From positions 1 through 11,853 of the forward strand of contig JBAWAP010000037.1 of assembly GCA_049589355.1 (NCBI GenBank): DNA of 11,853 nt, read 5' to 3'. The position numbers and the translations under genes are program-made. This DNA is from JBAWAP01 sp049589355. Its GTDB lineage: Bacteria > Chloroflexota > Anaerolineae > VGOG01. Shown in pieces: positions 6,189 to 11,853 of the stretch. Within the stretch, counting starts at the first letter, position 1; the number at the start of each line of letters is the position of its first letter. Under the pieces are notes generated by a model. That model saw only the letters and a list, made by a program, of their open reading frames with translations. It searched no databases and was not told where the DNA came from.

Positions 6189-8534
6189 CTAGGGCATGGT
6201 AGCTACCAGAAGTAAGCTGCCCAATTTCAATACGGCTACCAGGAGGCAGGTCTCCAGGACGCCCAGGGCGGGGAGAAGCATCACCGAGACGAGCAGAGCC
6301 CCCAGAAAGGCACCCAGGAGATCGGAGGCGTAGAGGATACCAGCGGTCTCGCTGACGCTCGCCCTGAGATACATCTTGCTGGCCAGGGGAAACTCCAGGC
6401 CGACGAGGAAACCGGCCAAAGCATTCAGCGCCAGGAGGATCGGCCCTACGGCGGCGGAGACCCCAGGCCGGTCCGCCTGGGCATACAGAATCGCCAGGAC
6501 GACGGGGAAAAGGAGCCAGCAGGCAGCGATGGCTCCCTCAAGCCTCAGGAGAAGGGGTTTTCCTTCGACAGAGACTTCGGCGAGTTCTGTCGAGCCGCTC
6601 AGGACAGGCCCCTTCTCGATTCGCTCCACCCGACGGGTCATGACCAGCCCTCCCAGGCTTACGCCAGCCATGAAGGCCGTAACCAGCAGCCCGATCTGCT
6701 GATACACATAGCCGTAGAAGGCCTGGAAGGCGAAGATGATCAGCAGGTCGAAGGCCATCCCACCGAAGCCAGTAGTGACGATGACGACGGGGACGGAAGC
6801 CATCCTCACCCTGCGGCTCAGCCTCCTCACTACCAGAAAGACTGCGGTCAGCATGGCCAAGATAGCGCCGAGAAGCGGCAAACTGATCCGCTCCAGAAAC
6901 TCGAAGTAGCCGCTGAAACCGGGGGAGAAGAGCTCGTTCCAATAGAAAAGGCCATAGAGCAACCCCGCAGGACGAAGGTCCTCGTTGATCTCCACCTCCT
7001 CTCCCTTTCGCAGGGAATCCCAAAACCAAGTCAATCGCTGCTGGTCCAGTTTCAAGCGCACGTGAAAACTGGTCATCAGGCTGGTGGGCAGGGCCCTCTC
7101 CTCCCAGCGTCGGACCAATGTCTCAAGCGGAACGGCCTCCAGAGGTGCTTCAGGCGAAGCCAGCCAGAGATTCACGTCGCCGGGGATGACGTGCGTGTGG
7201 GGGAAAACCTGTTTCAGGGTCTCGTAGATCGTAGCATTCAGGTTTCGCATCCCAGGCCCCATGTAGGTGAGCGTCCCCGGCGATGGAAAGGCCACCACCC
7301 CCTCCTCTTTTAGAATGGCCCGCACCAACTGGAAGAACTCTCTGGTGTAGAAGCGATTCAGTTGCAGAGTGGACGGATAAGGGAGGTTGACGATTACCAG
7401 GTCATACTCTTGAGGATAAGCTTTCTCAGCCGCCAGCTTTCTAACCAGCAGCCTGCCATCCACGTTCTCGATGTTGACCCTGGGATCGCGTAGCTCGTTG
7501 GCTGTCAAGGGGGTAGGAAACCTCTGCACGGCCTCGATCAGAAGGGGGTCGAGCTCGGCGTAATCCACCCTCTCCACCGGATATTTCAGAATCTCGTTCA
7601 ACACCCCGCCCACCCCCCCGCTTACCACCAGCACCCTCCTGGGCTGAGGGACGAACAACATCGGCAGGTGCACCAGTTCCTCCACCGAGGCGATGTCGGG
7701 AACCGGGGCGGTGAGGATGGGGACGCCGTTGGCGAAGAAGGTGTACTGCTCCCCCTGCTGGATGGCGGCCACGTTGCCGTAGATGGAGTTCCCATAGTAG
7801 GCCAGATCGTATCCCCGCCACTGCTGGCCCACGAACCAGCGGTGAATGGCATCGGCCTGAGGGGAAAGAAGCAAGTAGAGGCTAACAGCCAAGAGGACGA
7901 TCACAAGAACTGTCCGGGGGCTGATGACCTTGGACTTAGGACTTAGGACTAAGGAAGTCGCTGAGGCCAGATTCAGGGCAGCTAGTATCAGAATCACTTG
8001 GATGGAGTGGAGATAGGGGATGAAGAGGTAGGTGAAGACCAGTCCCCCAATGATCCCCCCGATGGCTTCCAAGACGTAGACGTGGCCGATGGAGGAGACC
8101 TCCCTGGCATAAGCCCGGCAGCCGAAGGTGAACATGGCCCCATCAATCAGCCCCAGGGGAAGGAGGACGAGGAAAGCGGAGTAGAAGGTGGGCACTAAAC
8201 CCATCCCCTCGCCAGGGGTGATGCCCACCATCCTGCGCACGGTGAAAGCGGCGTAGACCGAGAGGGGGAGGAGCAAGGAGAGCGCCACCTGCAGAGCGGC
8301 ATAGTATGAGGCCTCGCCCCTCACCCGTTTAGCCAGCCGAACCGCGAGCCAGCTACCCACCGCCTCCAGGATCAGCCAGCTCCCCAGCACCAGCCCGATG
8401 GATAACTCATTGCCCGCGAAGCTCACCAGCAGCTCCCTGGCCATCAGCGTCTGCATCACGGTGAAGCTGAAGCCCATGAGCAAGAAGGCGAACCTCAGAC
8501 TGCTTTTGGCGAATCTGTCTCCAATGGATTTCAT
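6189..8534 (-). CDS. Polytopic membrane protein with spermidine-synthase-like domain
   Basis: This protein of 781 residues has three parts. Residues 10-225 contain about seven hydrophobic helices; residues 240-500 form a soluble spermidine/spermine-synthase-like methyltransferase-fold domain; residues 540-781 contain about six to seven more helices. In the soluble domain the nucleotide-binding loop is SGGVGG (305-310), followed by VDYAELDPLLIEAV and ENVDGR. The strand that carries the aminopropyltransferase catalytic Asp reads VNLPYPST (N383), so canonical spermidine synthesis is doubtful. Such membrane/spermidine-synthase fusions are widespread in environmental genomes, but their reaction is not established. 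The start is the ATG at 8534 with only a weak AGAAG-type site; a promoter lies 34-62 bases upstream. Two short repeats sit in inter-helix loops (6562-6606 and 7932-7952). It is the only - strand gene and ends against the convergent hairpin at 6151-6180. Confidence 0.85.
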   Translation of the reverse strand: MKSIGDRFAKSSLRFAFLLMGFSFTVMQTLMARELLVSFAGNELSIGLVLGSWLILEAVGSWLAVRLAKRVRGEASYYAALQVALSLLLPLSVYAAFTVRRMVGITPGEGMGLVPTFYSAFLVLLPLGLIDGAMFTFGCRAYAREVSSIGHVYVLEAIGGIIGGLVFTYLFIPYLHSIQVILILAALNLASATSLVLSPKSKVISPRTVLVIVLLAVSLYLLLSPQADAIHRWFVGQQWRGYDLAYYGNSIYGNVAAIQQGEQYTFFANGVPILTAPVPDIASVEELVHLPMLFVPQPRRVLVVSGGVGGVLNEILKYPVERVDYAELDPLLIEAVQRFPTPLTANELRDPRVNIENVDGRLLVRKLAAEKAYPQEYDLVIVNLPYPSTLQLNRFYTREFFQLVRAILKEEGVVAFPSPGTLTYMGPGMRNLNATIYETLKQVFPHTHVIPGDVNLWLASPEAPLEAVPLETLVRRWEERALPTSLMTSFHVRLKLDQQRLTWFWDSLRKGEEVEINEDLRPAGLLYGLFYWNELFSPGFSGYFEFLERISLPLLGAILAMLTAVFLVVRRLSRRVRMASVPVVIVTTGFGGMAFDLLIIFAFQAFYGYVYQQIGLLVTAFMAGVSLGGLVMTRRVERIEKGPVLSGSTELAEVSVEGKPLLLRLEGAIAACWLLFPVVLAILYAQADRPGVSAAVGPILLALNALAGFLVGLEFPLASKMYLRASVSETAGILYASDLLGAFLGALLVSVMLLPALGVLETCLLVAVLKLGSLLLVATMP
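6562..6606. repeat. REP-like palindrome inserted in frame in the membrane protein gene
   Basis: TCGACAGA (6565-6572) is mirrored by TCTGTCGA (6586-6593), with a partly paired centre (ACT/AGT). The flanks GCCGCTCAGGAC and CCT resemble the CCTGAGC/GTCGAAGG-type repeats scattered through many environmental bacterial genomes. On the - strand it encodes LSGSTELAEVSVEG, about residues 643-658, in a loop between two hydrophobic helices. Confidence 0.6.
7932..7952. repeat. Three tandem heptamers GGACTTA/GGACTTA/GGACTAA
   Basis: Two identical heptamers and one variant follow one another (7932-7938, 7939-7945, 7946-7952). They lie in the membrane protein gene, where they encode LSPKSKV at about residues 195-201, just after the sixth predicted helix. 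The count is a multiple of three bases, so the frame is kept. Confidence 0.7.
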
Positions 8535-8567
8535 AGAAATCTTCTCACTCTGTTGAGATGCAAGTCT

Positions 8568-8596
8568 ATTTTACTACGAAGGCGATTGACTGTAAA
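8568..8596 (-). promoter_or_regulatory. Sigma-70-type promoter of the membrane protein gene
   Basis: Read on the - strand, TTTACA (8591-8596) and TAAAAT (8568-8573) are separated by exactly 17 bases; each differs from the consensus at one position. Transcription would begin near 8561, leaving a short leader of about 27 bases before the ATG at 8534. Confidence 0.65.
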
Positions 8597-8821
8597 GTCA
8601 GCTCCCCCATCAGAACTTGGAGCAATCGCGCATGAGTGCCCTTTTTGAAATCTGTGATATTCTCCTTCCGTCAAACAGCAACTTGGTTGACGTACAGCCC
8701 CTCAGTTATCAATCCTGATTGCTCATAGGCAAGCAATCGTGCCTCCTCCATCGTTTGACATCATCCTTTTCCTTACTCAAAAATCAGGTTTTTCGAAGCC
8801 CAAAAATCAGGGATTCCCCGA
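8597..8821. other. Intergenic region with small repeats, no gene
   Basis: No supported reading frame is present. There is a small hairpin, GATTGCT (8717-8723) with AGCAATC (8732-8738), and the direct repeat CAAAAATCAGG (8778-8788 and 8801-8811), the first copy running into TTTTT, similar to the core of the hairpin at 2599-2635. TTGACA at 8755-8760 has no matching -10 box. Confidence 0.5.
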
Positions 8822-8851
8822 TTGCGCTTTCATCCAGTTTTATGTTATAAT
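8822..8851 (+). promoter_or_regulatory. Candidate promoter upstream of the DUF2283 remnant and GGDEF gene
   Basis: A perfect -10 box TATAAT (8846-8851) is preceded at 18 bases by TTGCGC (8822-8827), which matches only the TTG of the -35 consensus. Transcription would start near 8858, giving a leader of about 230 bases before the GGDEF start at 9090 that includes the DUF2283 remnant and the hairpin at 9047-9070. Confidence 0.5.
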
Positions 8852-8886
8852 AATAGGGGACACATAGATCAGGGCAGGCATGAGCG

Positions 8887-8982
8887 ATGCCCGAGATCAA
8901 GGCCAACTACGACAAAGAGACCGATGTCCTCTACGTTTCCTTCGGGCGCAGCGAGCATGTATTTGGTTGTACTGAGGGATGA
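8887..8982 (+). pseudogene. Truncated DUF2283 gene
   Basis: The first 24 codons, MPEIKANYDKETDVLYVSFG and the residues after it, match the start of DUF2283 proteins (a small beta-rich domain of unknown function, often 60-80 residues). At about position 8956 the similarity stops, and the frame ends at TGA 8980-8982 after 31 codons. The lost half does not continue in either other + frame downstream. The flanking DNA then leads into the GGDEF leader, so the insertion or duplication that brought this leader here may have cut the gene. It could also now act as a short leader ORF of the downstream message, though that is only an inference. Confidence 0.6.
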
Positions 8983-9023
8983 GTTCAGGGCACGTCTTGA
9001 CTACATCACAGCGACCACTCATA

Positions 9024-9070
9024 GGCTGGGAGAGCTCAGGCCTGAACCAGCCGTCTATGGCTGGCTTTTT
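9024..9070 (+). promoter_or_regulatory. Terminator-like hairpin with competing pairing in the GGDEF leader
   Basis: CCAGCC (9047-9052) pairs with GGCTGG (9059-9064) across a 6-base loop, followed by C and five T (9066-9070): a short intrinsic-terminator shape only 20 bases before the start codon. An upstream GGCTGG (9024-9029) can pair with the same CCAGCC, so terminator and antiterminator would be mutually exclusive. No known riboswitch aptamer was recognised. Confidence 0.5.
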
Positions 9071-9208
9071 GGTTGAGATGGGAGGTATCATGGACTACTC
9101 AAAGATGAAGAAGGCTCAATTGATCGAAGAGATAGAAGCTTTGCAGCAGAAGATAGGGGAGCTAGAGCATGCTGAAGCCGAGCGCAAGCGGGCGGAGGAG
9201 GCACTGCG
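9053..9208 (+). repeat. Duplicated leader and N-terminal segment, copy 1
   Basis: This copy aligns to 10219-10374 at a constant offset of 1166 bases with no gaps. It covers the right arm and T-run of the hairpin (TATGGCTGGCTTTTTGGTT is identical), the start codon, and codons 1-40 encoding the coiled coil. Similarity ends just after GAGGAGGCxCTGCG. Confidence 0.8.
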
Positions 9209-10127
9209 CCAGAGTGATGAACGTCTTAAGGGAATACTTTCCTCGCTGCACGAGGCCATGATCGTTGTCTTTGATCGAGAAGGGAATCATGTATCTGTCT
9301 GGGGAACCCCGGAGCTTGATAAACGCTATGACATCCGGATTACTGAGTTTGTGGGAAGGTCGCTCATGGATGTTTTGCCTCTCCAGGATGCAAAGGAAAG
9401 ACTCACCCGGATTCAACATATCTTCGAGACTGGGGAATCTTGGCGGGACGAGTATCTTCTTCACTTCCCAGGGGGGGATTTCTGGCACGATATATCCTTT
9501 TCACCGATACGGGGTCCATTGGGGGAGGTCTCGGCGGTGGTTGGGTTTATCCGCGACATCACCGAGCGCAAGCGGGCGGAGGAAGAACTCGCCTATATGG
9601 CCAGCCACGACGCCCTGACTGGCCTGCCCAACCGGATGCTGTTCAATGACCGTCTCACGCTGGCGCTGGCTCGCACGCACCGCAACCAGCAAAAGCTGGC
9701 CGTGATCCTGCTCGACCTGGATTACTTGAAGGACGTTAATGATACGCTGGGGCACAGTGTGGGAGACAAGTTACTGCGAGCTGTTGGCGAGCGACTGACA
9801 AGCCTTCTGCGTAAGAGCGACACTGTCGCCCGCATGGGGGGCGACGAGTTCATGCTGGTATTACCAGAAACCGCTCGGGCGGAAGACGCGGCCAAGATTG
9901 CCTCAAAAATCCTGGAAGCAATTCGAAGGCCTTTTGCGTTTGATGGCCACGAAATACATATCACTACCAGCATTGGTATTGCTATGTATCCTGAAGACGG
10001 TGAAGATGCTGACGCCCTGATGAGGGATGCCGACATGGCCATGTACCGCGCCAAGGCAAAGGGCCGGGACAACTACCAACGCTACACTCCGGCCATGAAG
10101 GATGGAGGGGACAAAGGTTTGACATAG
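9090..10127 (+). CDS. PAS-GGDEF diguanylate cyclase
   Basis: This is a predicted sensor enzyme that makes cyclic di-GMP from two GTP in response to a PAS-bound signal. The 345 residues comprise an N-terminal coiled coil (1-43, heptad-like KKAQLIEEIEALQQKI), one PAS domain (about 44-155) ending in the usual DITERKRAEEEL linker (156 onward), and a GGDEF domain (about 165-335). The active-site motif GGDEF is intact (250-254), and the inhibitory I-site RKSD (241-244) lies the standard five residues upstream, so product inhibition is expected. HDALTGLPNR and LDLDYLKDVND are the other signature stretches. There is no membrane helix and no EAL domain. The ATG at 9090 is preceded by GGGAGGT (9080-9086); the frame is open to 8979, but that stretch is leader. 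A terminator-like hairpin sits directly upstream. The gene ends at TAG 10125-10127, whose last codons overlap the -35 box of the next gene. Confidence 0.92.
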   Translation: MDYSKMKKAQLIEEIEALQQKIGELEHAEAERKRAEEALRQSDERLKGILSSLHEAMIVVFDREGNHVSVWGTPELDKRYDIRITEFVGRSLMDVLPLQDAKERLTRIQHIFETGESWRDEYLLHFPGGDFWHDISFSPIRGPLGEVSAVVGFIRDITERKRAEEELAYMASHDALTGLPNRMLFNDRLTLALARTHRNQQKLAVILLDLDYLKDVNDTLGHSVGDKLLRAVGERLTSLLRKSDTVARMGGDEFMLVLPETARAEDAAKIASKILEAIRRPFAFDGHEIHITTSIGIAMYPEDGEDADALMRDADMAMYRAKAKGRDNYQRYTPAMKDGGDKGLT

Positions 10128-10147
10128 CTCCTCTTTTCTGTTACAAT
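10119..10147 (+). promoter_or_regulatory. Near-consensus promoter for the multi-PAS gene
   Basis: TTGACA (10119-10124) and TACAAT (10142-10147) are separated by 17 bases. The -35 box is formed by the last two sense codons of the GGDEF gene and abuts its stop codon. Transcription would start near 10154, about 100 bases before the ATG at 10256. Confidence 0.8.
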
Positions 10148-10171
10148 TGAGGCGAGTTTGAGATTCAGAAC

Positions 10172-10236
10172 GTGGGCGCCCCAAGCCCACCCTCCATGCC
10201 AGCCAAGAGCGCTCACGCGTGTATGGCTGGCTTTTT
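10172..10236 (+). promoter_or_regulatory. Two-hairpin leader with terminator shape before the multi-PAS gene
   Basis: The first hairpin is GTGGGC (10172-10177) with GCCCAC (10185-10190). The second is GCCAGCC (10198-10204) with GGCTGGC (10225-10231), followed at once by TTTTT (10232-10236), 20 bases before the start codon. The 20-base loop holds palindromic ACGCGT and GAGCGCTC. The right arm and T-run are the same as in the GGDEF leader, while the left part is different, which fits a conserved expression platform with unlike upstream sensing parts. The ligand or factor is unknown. Confidence 0.5.
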
Positions 10237-10374
10237 GGTTAGGATAGGAAGCATCATGGACTATGCAAAGATGAAGAAGGTTCAGTTGATTGAGGAGATA
10301 GAAGCTCTGGAAAAGAAGATAGCAGAGCTAGAGCATGCTGAAGCCGGGCGCAAGCCGGCGGAGGAGGCGCTGCG
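10219..10374 (+). repeat. Duplicated leader and N-terminal segment, copy 2
   Basis: This is the partner of 9053-9208. Substitutions are mostly silent or conservative in the coding part (for example S4 to A, Q to E, R to G at codon 31), showing that the duplicate has stayed under coding constraint. The sequences diverge completely after codon 40, where the first PAS domain begins. Confidence 0.8.
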
Positions 10375-11853
10375 GGCTTCTGCCCGGCAATGGCAGGCTA
10401 CGTTCGATGCTGTTAGCGACGCTGTTTGCCTGCTGAACCTGGAAGGCGGAATCCTGCGATGCAACGTGGCCATGACGAATCTCCTGGGCAAGCCGTTCGG
10501 CGAGATCATCGGCCGCACCTGTTGGGAGCTTGTGCACGGGACGTCAGAACCCATCGAAGGGTGTCCTATCGTGCGCATGAGGGAGACTCGCCGCAGAGAA
10601 ACCCTGGTTTTGCCCATGGGTGAGCGATGGCTTGAAGTTTCCGTGGATCCGCTACTGGATGAGGCCGGCAATCTCATCAGTGCTGTTCACATCATATCCG
10701 ACATCACCGAGCGCAGGCGGGGGGAGGAGGCGCTGCAAGAAAGTGAGGAGAAATACCGCAACGTTGTTGAGCGAGCGAATGACGGTATTTGCATTATTCA
10801 GGACACAATCGTCACGTATCTCAATCCGCGTTTGGCAGAAATGTGGGGCGGCACCATTGAGGAGGTCATTGGCACTCCGTTTACCAATTACGTCCATCCC
10901 GAAGAGCTTCCCAAAGTGGTTGATCGCTACAAGCAGCGTATGACGGGTGAGGATGTCATACCGGTATACGAGACAGTACTCAAGCACAAGGACGGCAGTA
11001 AGGTATATGCCGAGTTGAATGCAGGTGTGATTACGTATCAGGGAAAGCCAGCCAACCTCGTGTTCGTCCGCGACATCACGGAGCGCCAGCGGGCGGAAGA
11101 GGCGCTGCGCGAAAGTGAAGAGCGCTTCCGGCGTCTCTACGAACGAGCGCCGCTGGGCTATCAGTCGTTAGATGCGGAAGGACGCTTAATTGACGTCAAC
11201 CAGGCGTGGCTCGATCTGCTGGGATACTCACGCGACCAAGTGATCGGGCACTGGTTCAGTGATTTTCTCGCGCCCCAAGAAGTGGACGCGTTCAAGCAAC
11301 GCTTCCCACGCTTCAAAGCGACTGGCGAAGTGCATGTTGATCTCGAAATGGTACAGCGCGTTGGTTCCACGATCCTCGTGCATATTGACGGGAGAATTGG
11401 GCACGACGAACACGGGCAATTCAAACAGACCCACTGCATCTTGCACGACATCACAGCGCGCAAGCGGGCGGAGGAGGCGCTGTGGGAAAGCGAGGAGCGT
11501 TACCGCAGCCTGTTTGAGCGCGTGCCGGCGGGGCTCTACCGCACCACGCCGGAAGGACAGATCCTCGACGTCAACCCGGCCCTGGTGCAGATGCTGGAAT
11601 ACCCAGACCGAGAGTCCCTACTGGCAATCAATGTGATAGACGGCTATGTGAACCCCCAGGTTCGTAAGCAGTGGCAGGCCCTGGTGGAGCGCGAAGGGGT
11701 GGTGCGCGATTTCGAAGTGCAGTGGCGACGGCACGATGGAACGACTATCTGGGTGAGGGAAAATGCCCGAGTGGTCCGGGATGGCGAAGGCCAGGTACTG
11801 TACTACGAGGGGGCTGGGGAAGACATCACCGAGCGCAAGCGGGCGGAGGAGGC
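10256..11853 (+). CDS. Multi-PAS sensor protein (3' end outside window)
   Basis: The frame is open from the ATG at 10256 to the right edge: 532 complete codons with no stop. A coiled coil (1-43, nearly the same as in the GGDEF protein) is followed by four PAS domains of about 105 residues each (about 44-148, 168-272, 292-397, 417-522). Each closes with a DITERxRxEEAL-type linker, at residues 149, 273, 398 and 523, a spacing of 124-125. PAS1 has the Cys-containing HGTSEPIEGCP loop seen in many sensor PAS domains; PAS2 to PAS4 carry the YLNP/DVNP and HKDGS/RHDGT motifs. No membrane segment is present, so sensing is probably cytoplasmic. The output domain lies beyond the window; a histidine kinase or GGDEF domain is the usual ending. 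AGGA at 10246-10249 precedes the start. It has its own promoter, so it need not depend on the upstream GGDEF transcript. Confidence 0.88.
   Translation, partial: MDYAKMKKVQLIEEIEALEKKIAELEHAEAGRKPAEEALRASARQWQATFDAVSDAVCLLNLEGGILRCNVAMTNLLGKPFGEIIGRTCWELVHGTSEPIEGCPIVRMRETRRRETLVLPMGERWLEVSVDPLLDEAGNLISAVHIISDITERRRGEEALQESEEKYRNVVERANDGICIIQDTIVTYLNPRLAEMWGGTIEEVIGTPFTNYVHPEELPKVVDRYKQRMTGEDVIPVYETVLKHKDGSKVYAELNAGVITYQGKPANLVFVRDITERQRAEEALRESEERFRRLYERAPLGYQSLDAEGRLIDVNQAWLDLLGYSRDQVIGHWFSDFLAPQEVDAFKQRFPRFKATGEVHVDLEMVQRVGSTILVHIDGRIGHDEHGQFKQTHCILHDITARKRAEEALWESEERYRSLFERVPAGLYRTTPEGQILDVNPALVQMLEYPDRESLLAINVIDGYVNPQVRKQWQALVEREGVVRDFEVQWRRHDGTTIWVRENARVVRDGEGQVLYYEGAGEDITERKRAEE
11822..11853 (+). 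repeat. PAS-linker DNA repeat (sixth copy, at window edge)
   Basis: DNA encoding the DITERKRAEEA linker recurs at 9180-9208 (partial), 9555-9590, 10700-10735, 11072-11107, 11447-11482 and 11822-11853. The 23 bases at 11831-11853 are identical to 9180-9202, and the other copies differ at few positions, although the PAS domains between them share little DNA similarity. Confidence 0.75.

Noticed and set aside
8778..8811. CRISPR-like direct repeat (CAAAAATCAGG twice)
   Set aside because: There are only two 11-base copies, with a 12-base gap and no array or cas genes.
8822..9076. 84-codon + strand ORF across the promoter and DUF2283 remnant
   Set aside because: It starts inside the promoter, and its translation is Arg/Pro/Thr-rich without family features; the DUF2283 frame at 8887 explains the region better.
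8858..9089. Cyclic di-GMP (GEMM) riboswitch upstream of the GGDEF gene
   Set aside because: The conserved GEMM stretches (such as the GCAAAGCC-like and CACAGGGCAAACC-like segments) are not present in either leader; only a generic hairpin can be supported.
10282..10677. 131-codon - strand ORF over the multi-PAS gene
   Set aside because: It is Ser/Arg-rich shadow translation opposite an uninterrupted PAS reading frame.

Overview
The window looks like bacterial chromosome, probably from an uncultured Chloroflexota (Anaerolineae-like) or related Gram-positive-type lineage. This is a tentative reading. It rests on the mix of families (a fused membrane/spermidine-synthase-like protein, an RsmD with an APPQY motif, multi-PAS and GGDEF sensors, UPF0175/PIN toxin-antitoxin remnants), on REP-like palindromes placed inside reading frames, and on consensus TTGACA/TATAAT promoters. 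No rRNA, tRNA, CRISPR array or complete insertion sequence was seen.

Layout. (1) Positions 1-2176 are visibly AT-richer than the rest. They hold the 3' end of an unrecognised gene, a GT-A-fold glycosyltransferase and a radical SAM protein with a Cys-rich C-terminus, all on the + strand and probably part of a surface-glycan or natural-product cluster that continues leftward. (2) At about 2177-2235 the composition changes abruptly and the sequence enters the last third of a class V aminotransferase whose first two thirds are missing; this is a rearrangement or island edge. (3) Positions 2654-5466 form a compact GC-rich operon of four overlapping genes: glycerophosphodiester phosphodiesterase, YdjC/ChbG-type carbohydrate deacetylase, class I methyltransferase and RsmD-type rRNA methyltransferase. 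(4) Positions 5463-6102 are a decayed toxin-antitoxin locus: a UPF0175-like antitoxin with an odd N-terminus, then a PIN toxin that has lost its middle in frame. (5) A hairpin at 6151-6180 separates this from a convergent 781-residue membrane protein on the - strand (6189-8534), which has its own promoter and carries two short repeat insertions in predicted loops. (6) An intergenic region of about 350 bp carries small repeats and a promoter, and leads to a truncated DUF2283 gene. (7) Positions 9090-11853 hold two tandem sensor genes: a coiled-coil/PAS/GGDEF diguanylate cyclase and a multi-PAS protein that runs off the right edge. Their leaders and first 40 codons are duplicates, and each leader contains a terminator-like hairpin just upstream of the start codon.

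How the parts work together. The four-gene operon combines lipid headgroup turnover, polysaccharide deacetylation, small-molecule methylation and ribosome maturation; the tight overlaps suggest co-translation, but no single pathway is evident. The sensor pair looks like a family that grows by duplication and by exchange of PAS modules through near-identical linker DNA. Its repeated hairpin leader suggests that expression is controlled by transcription attenuation.
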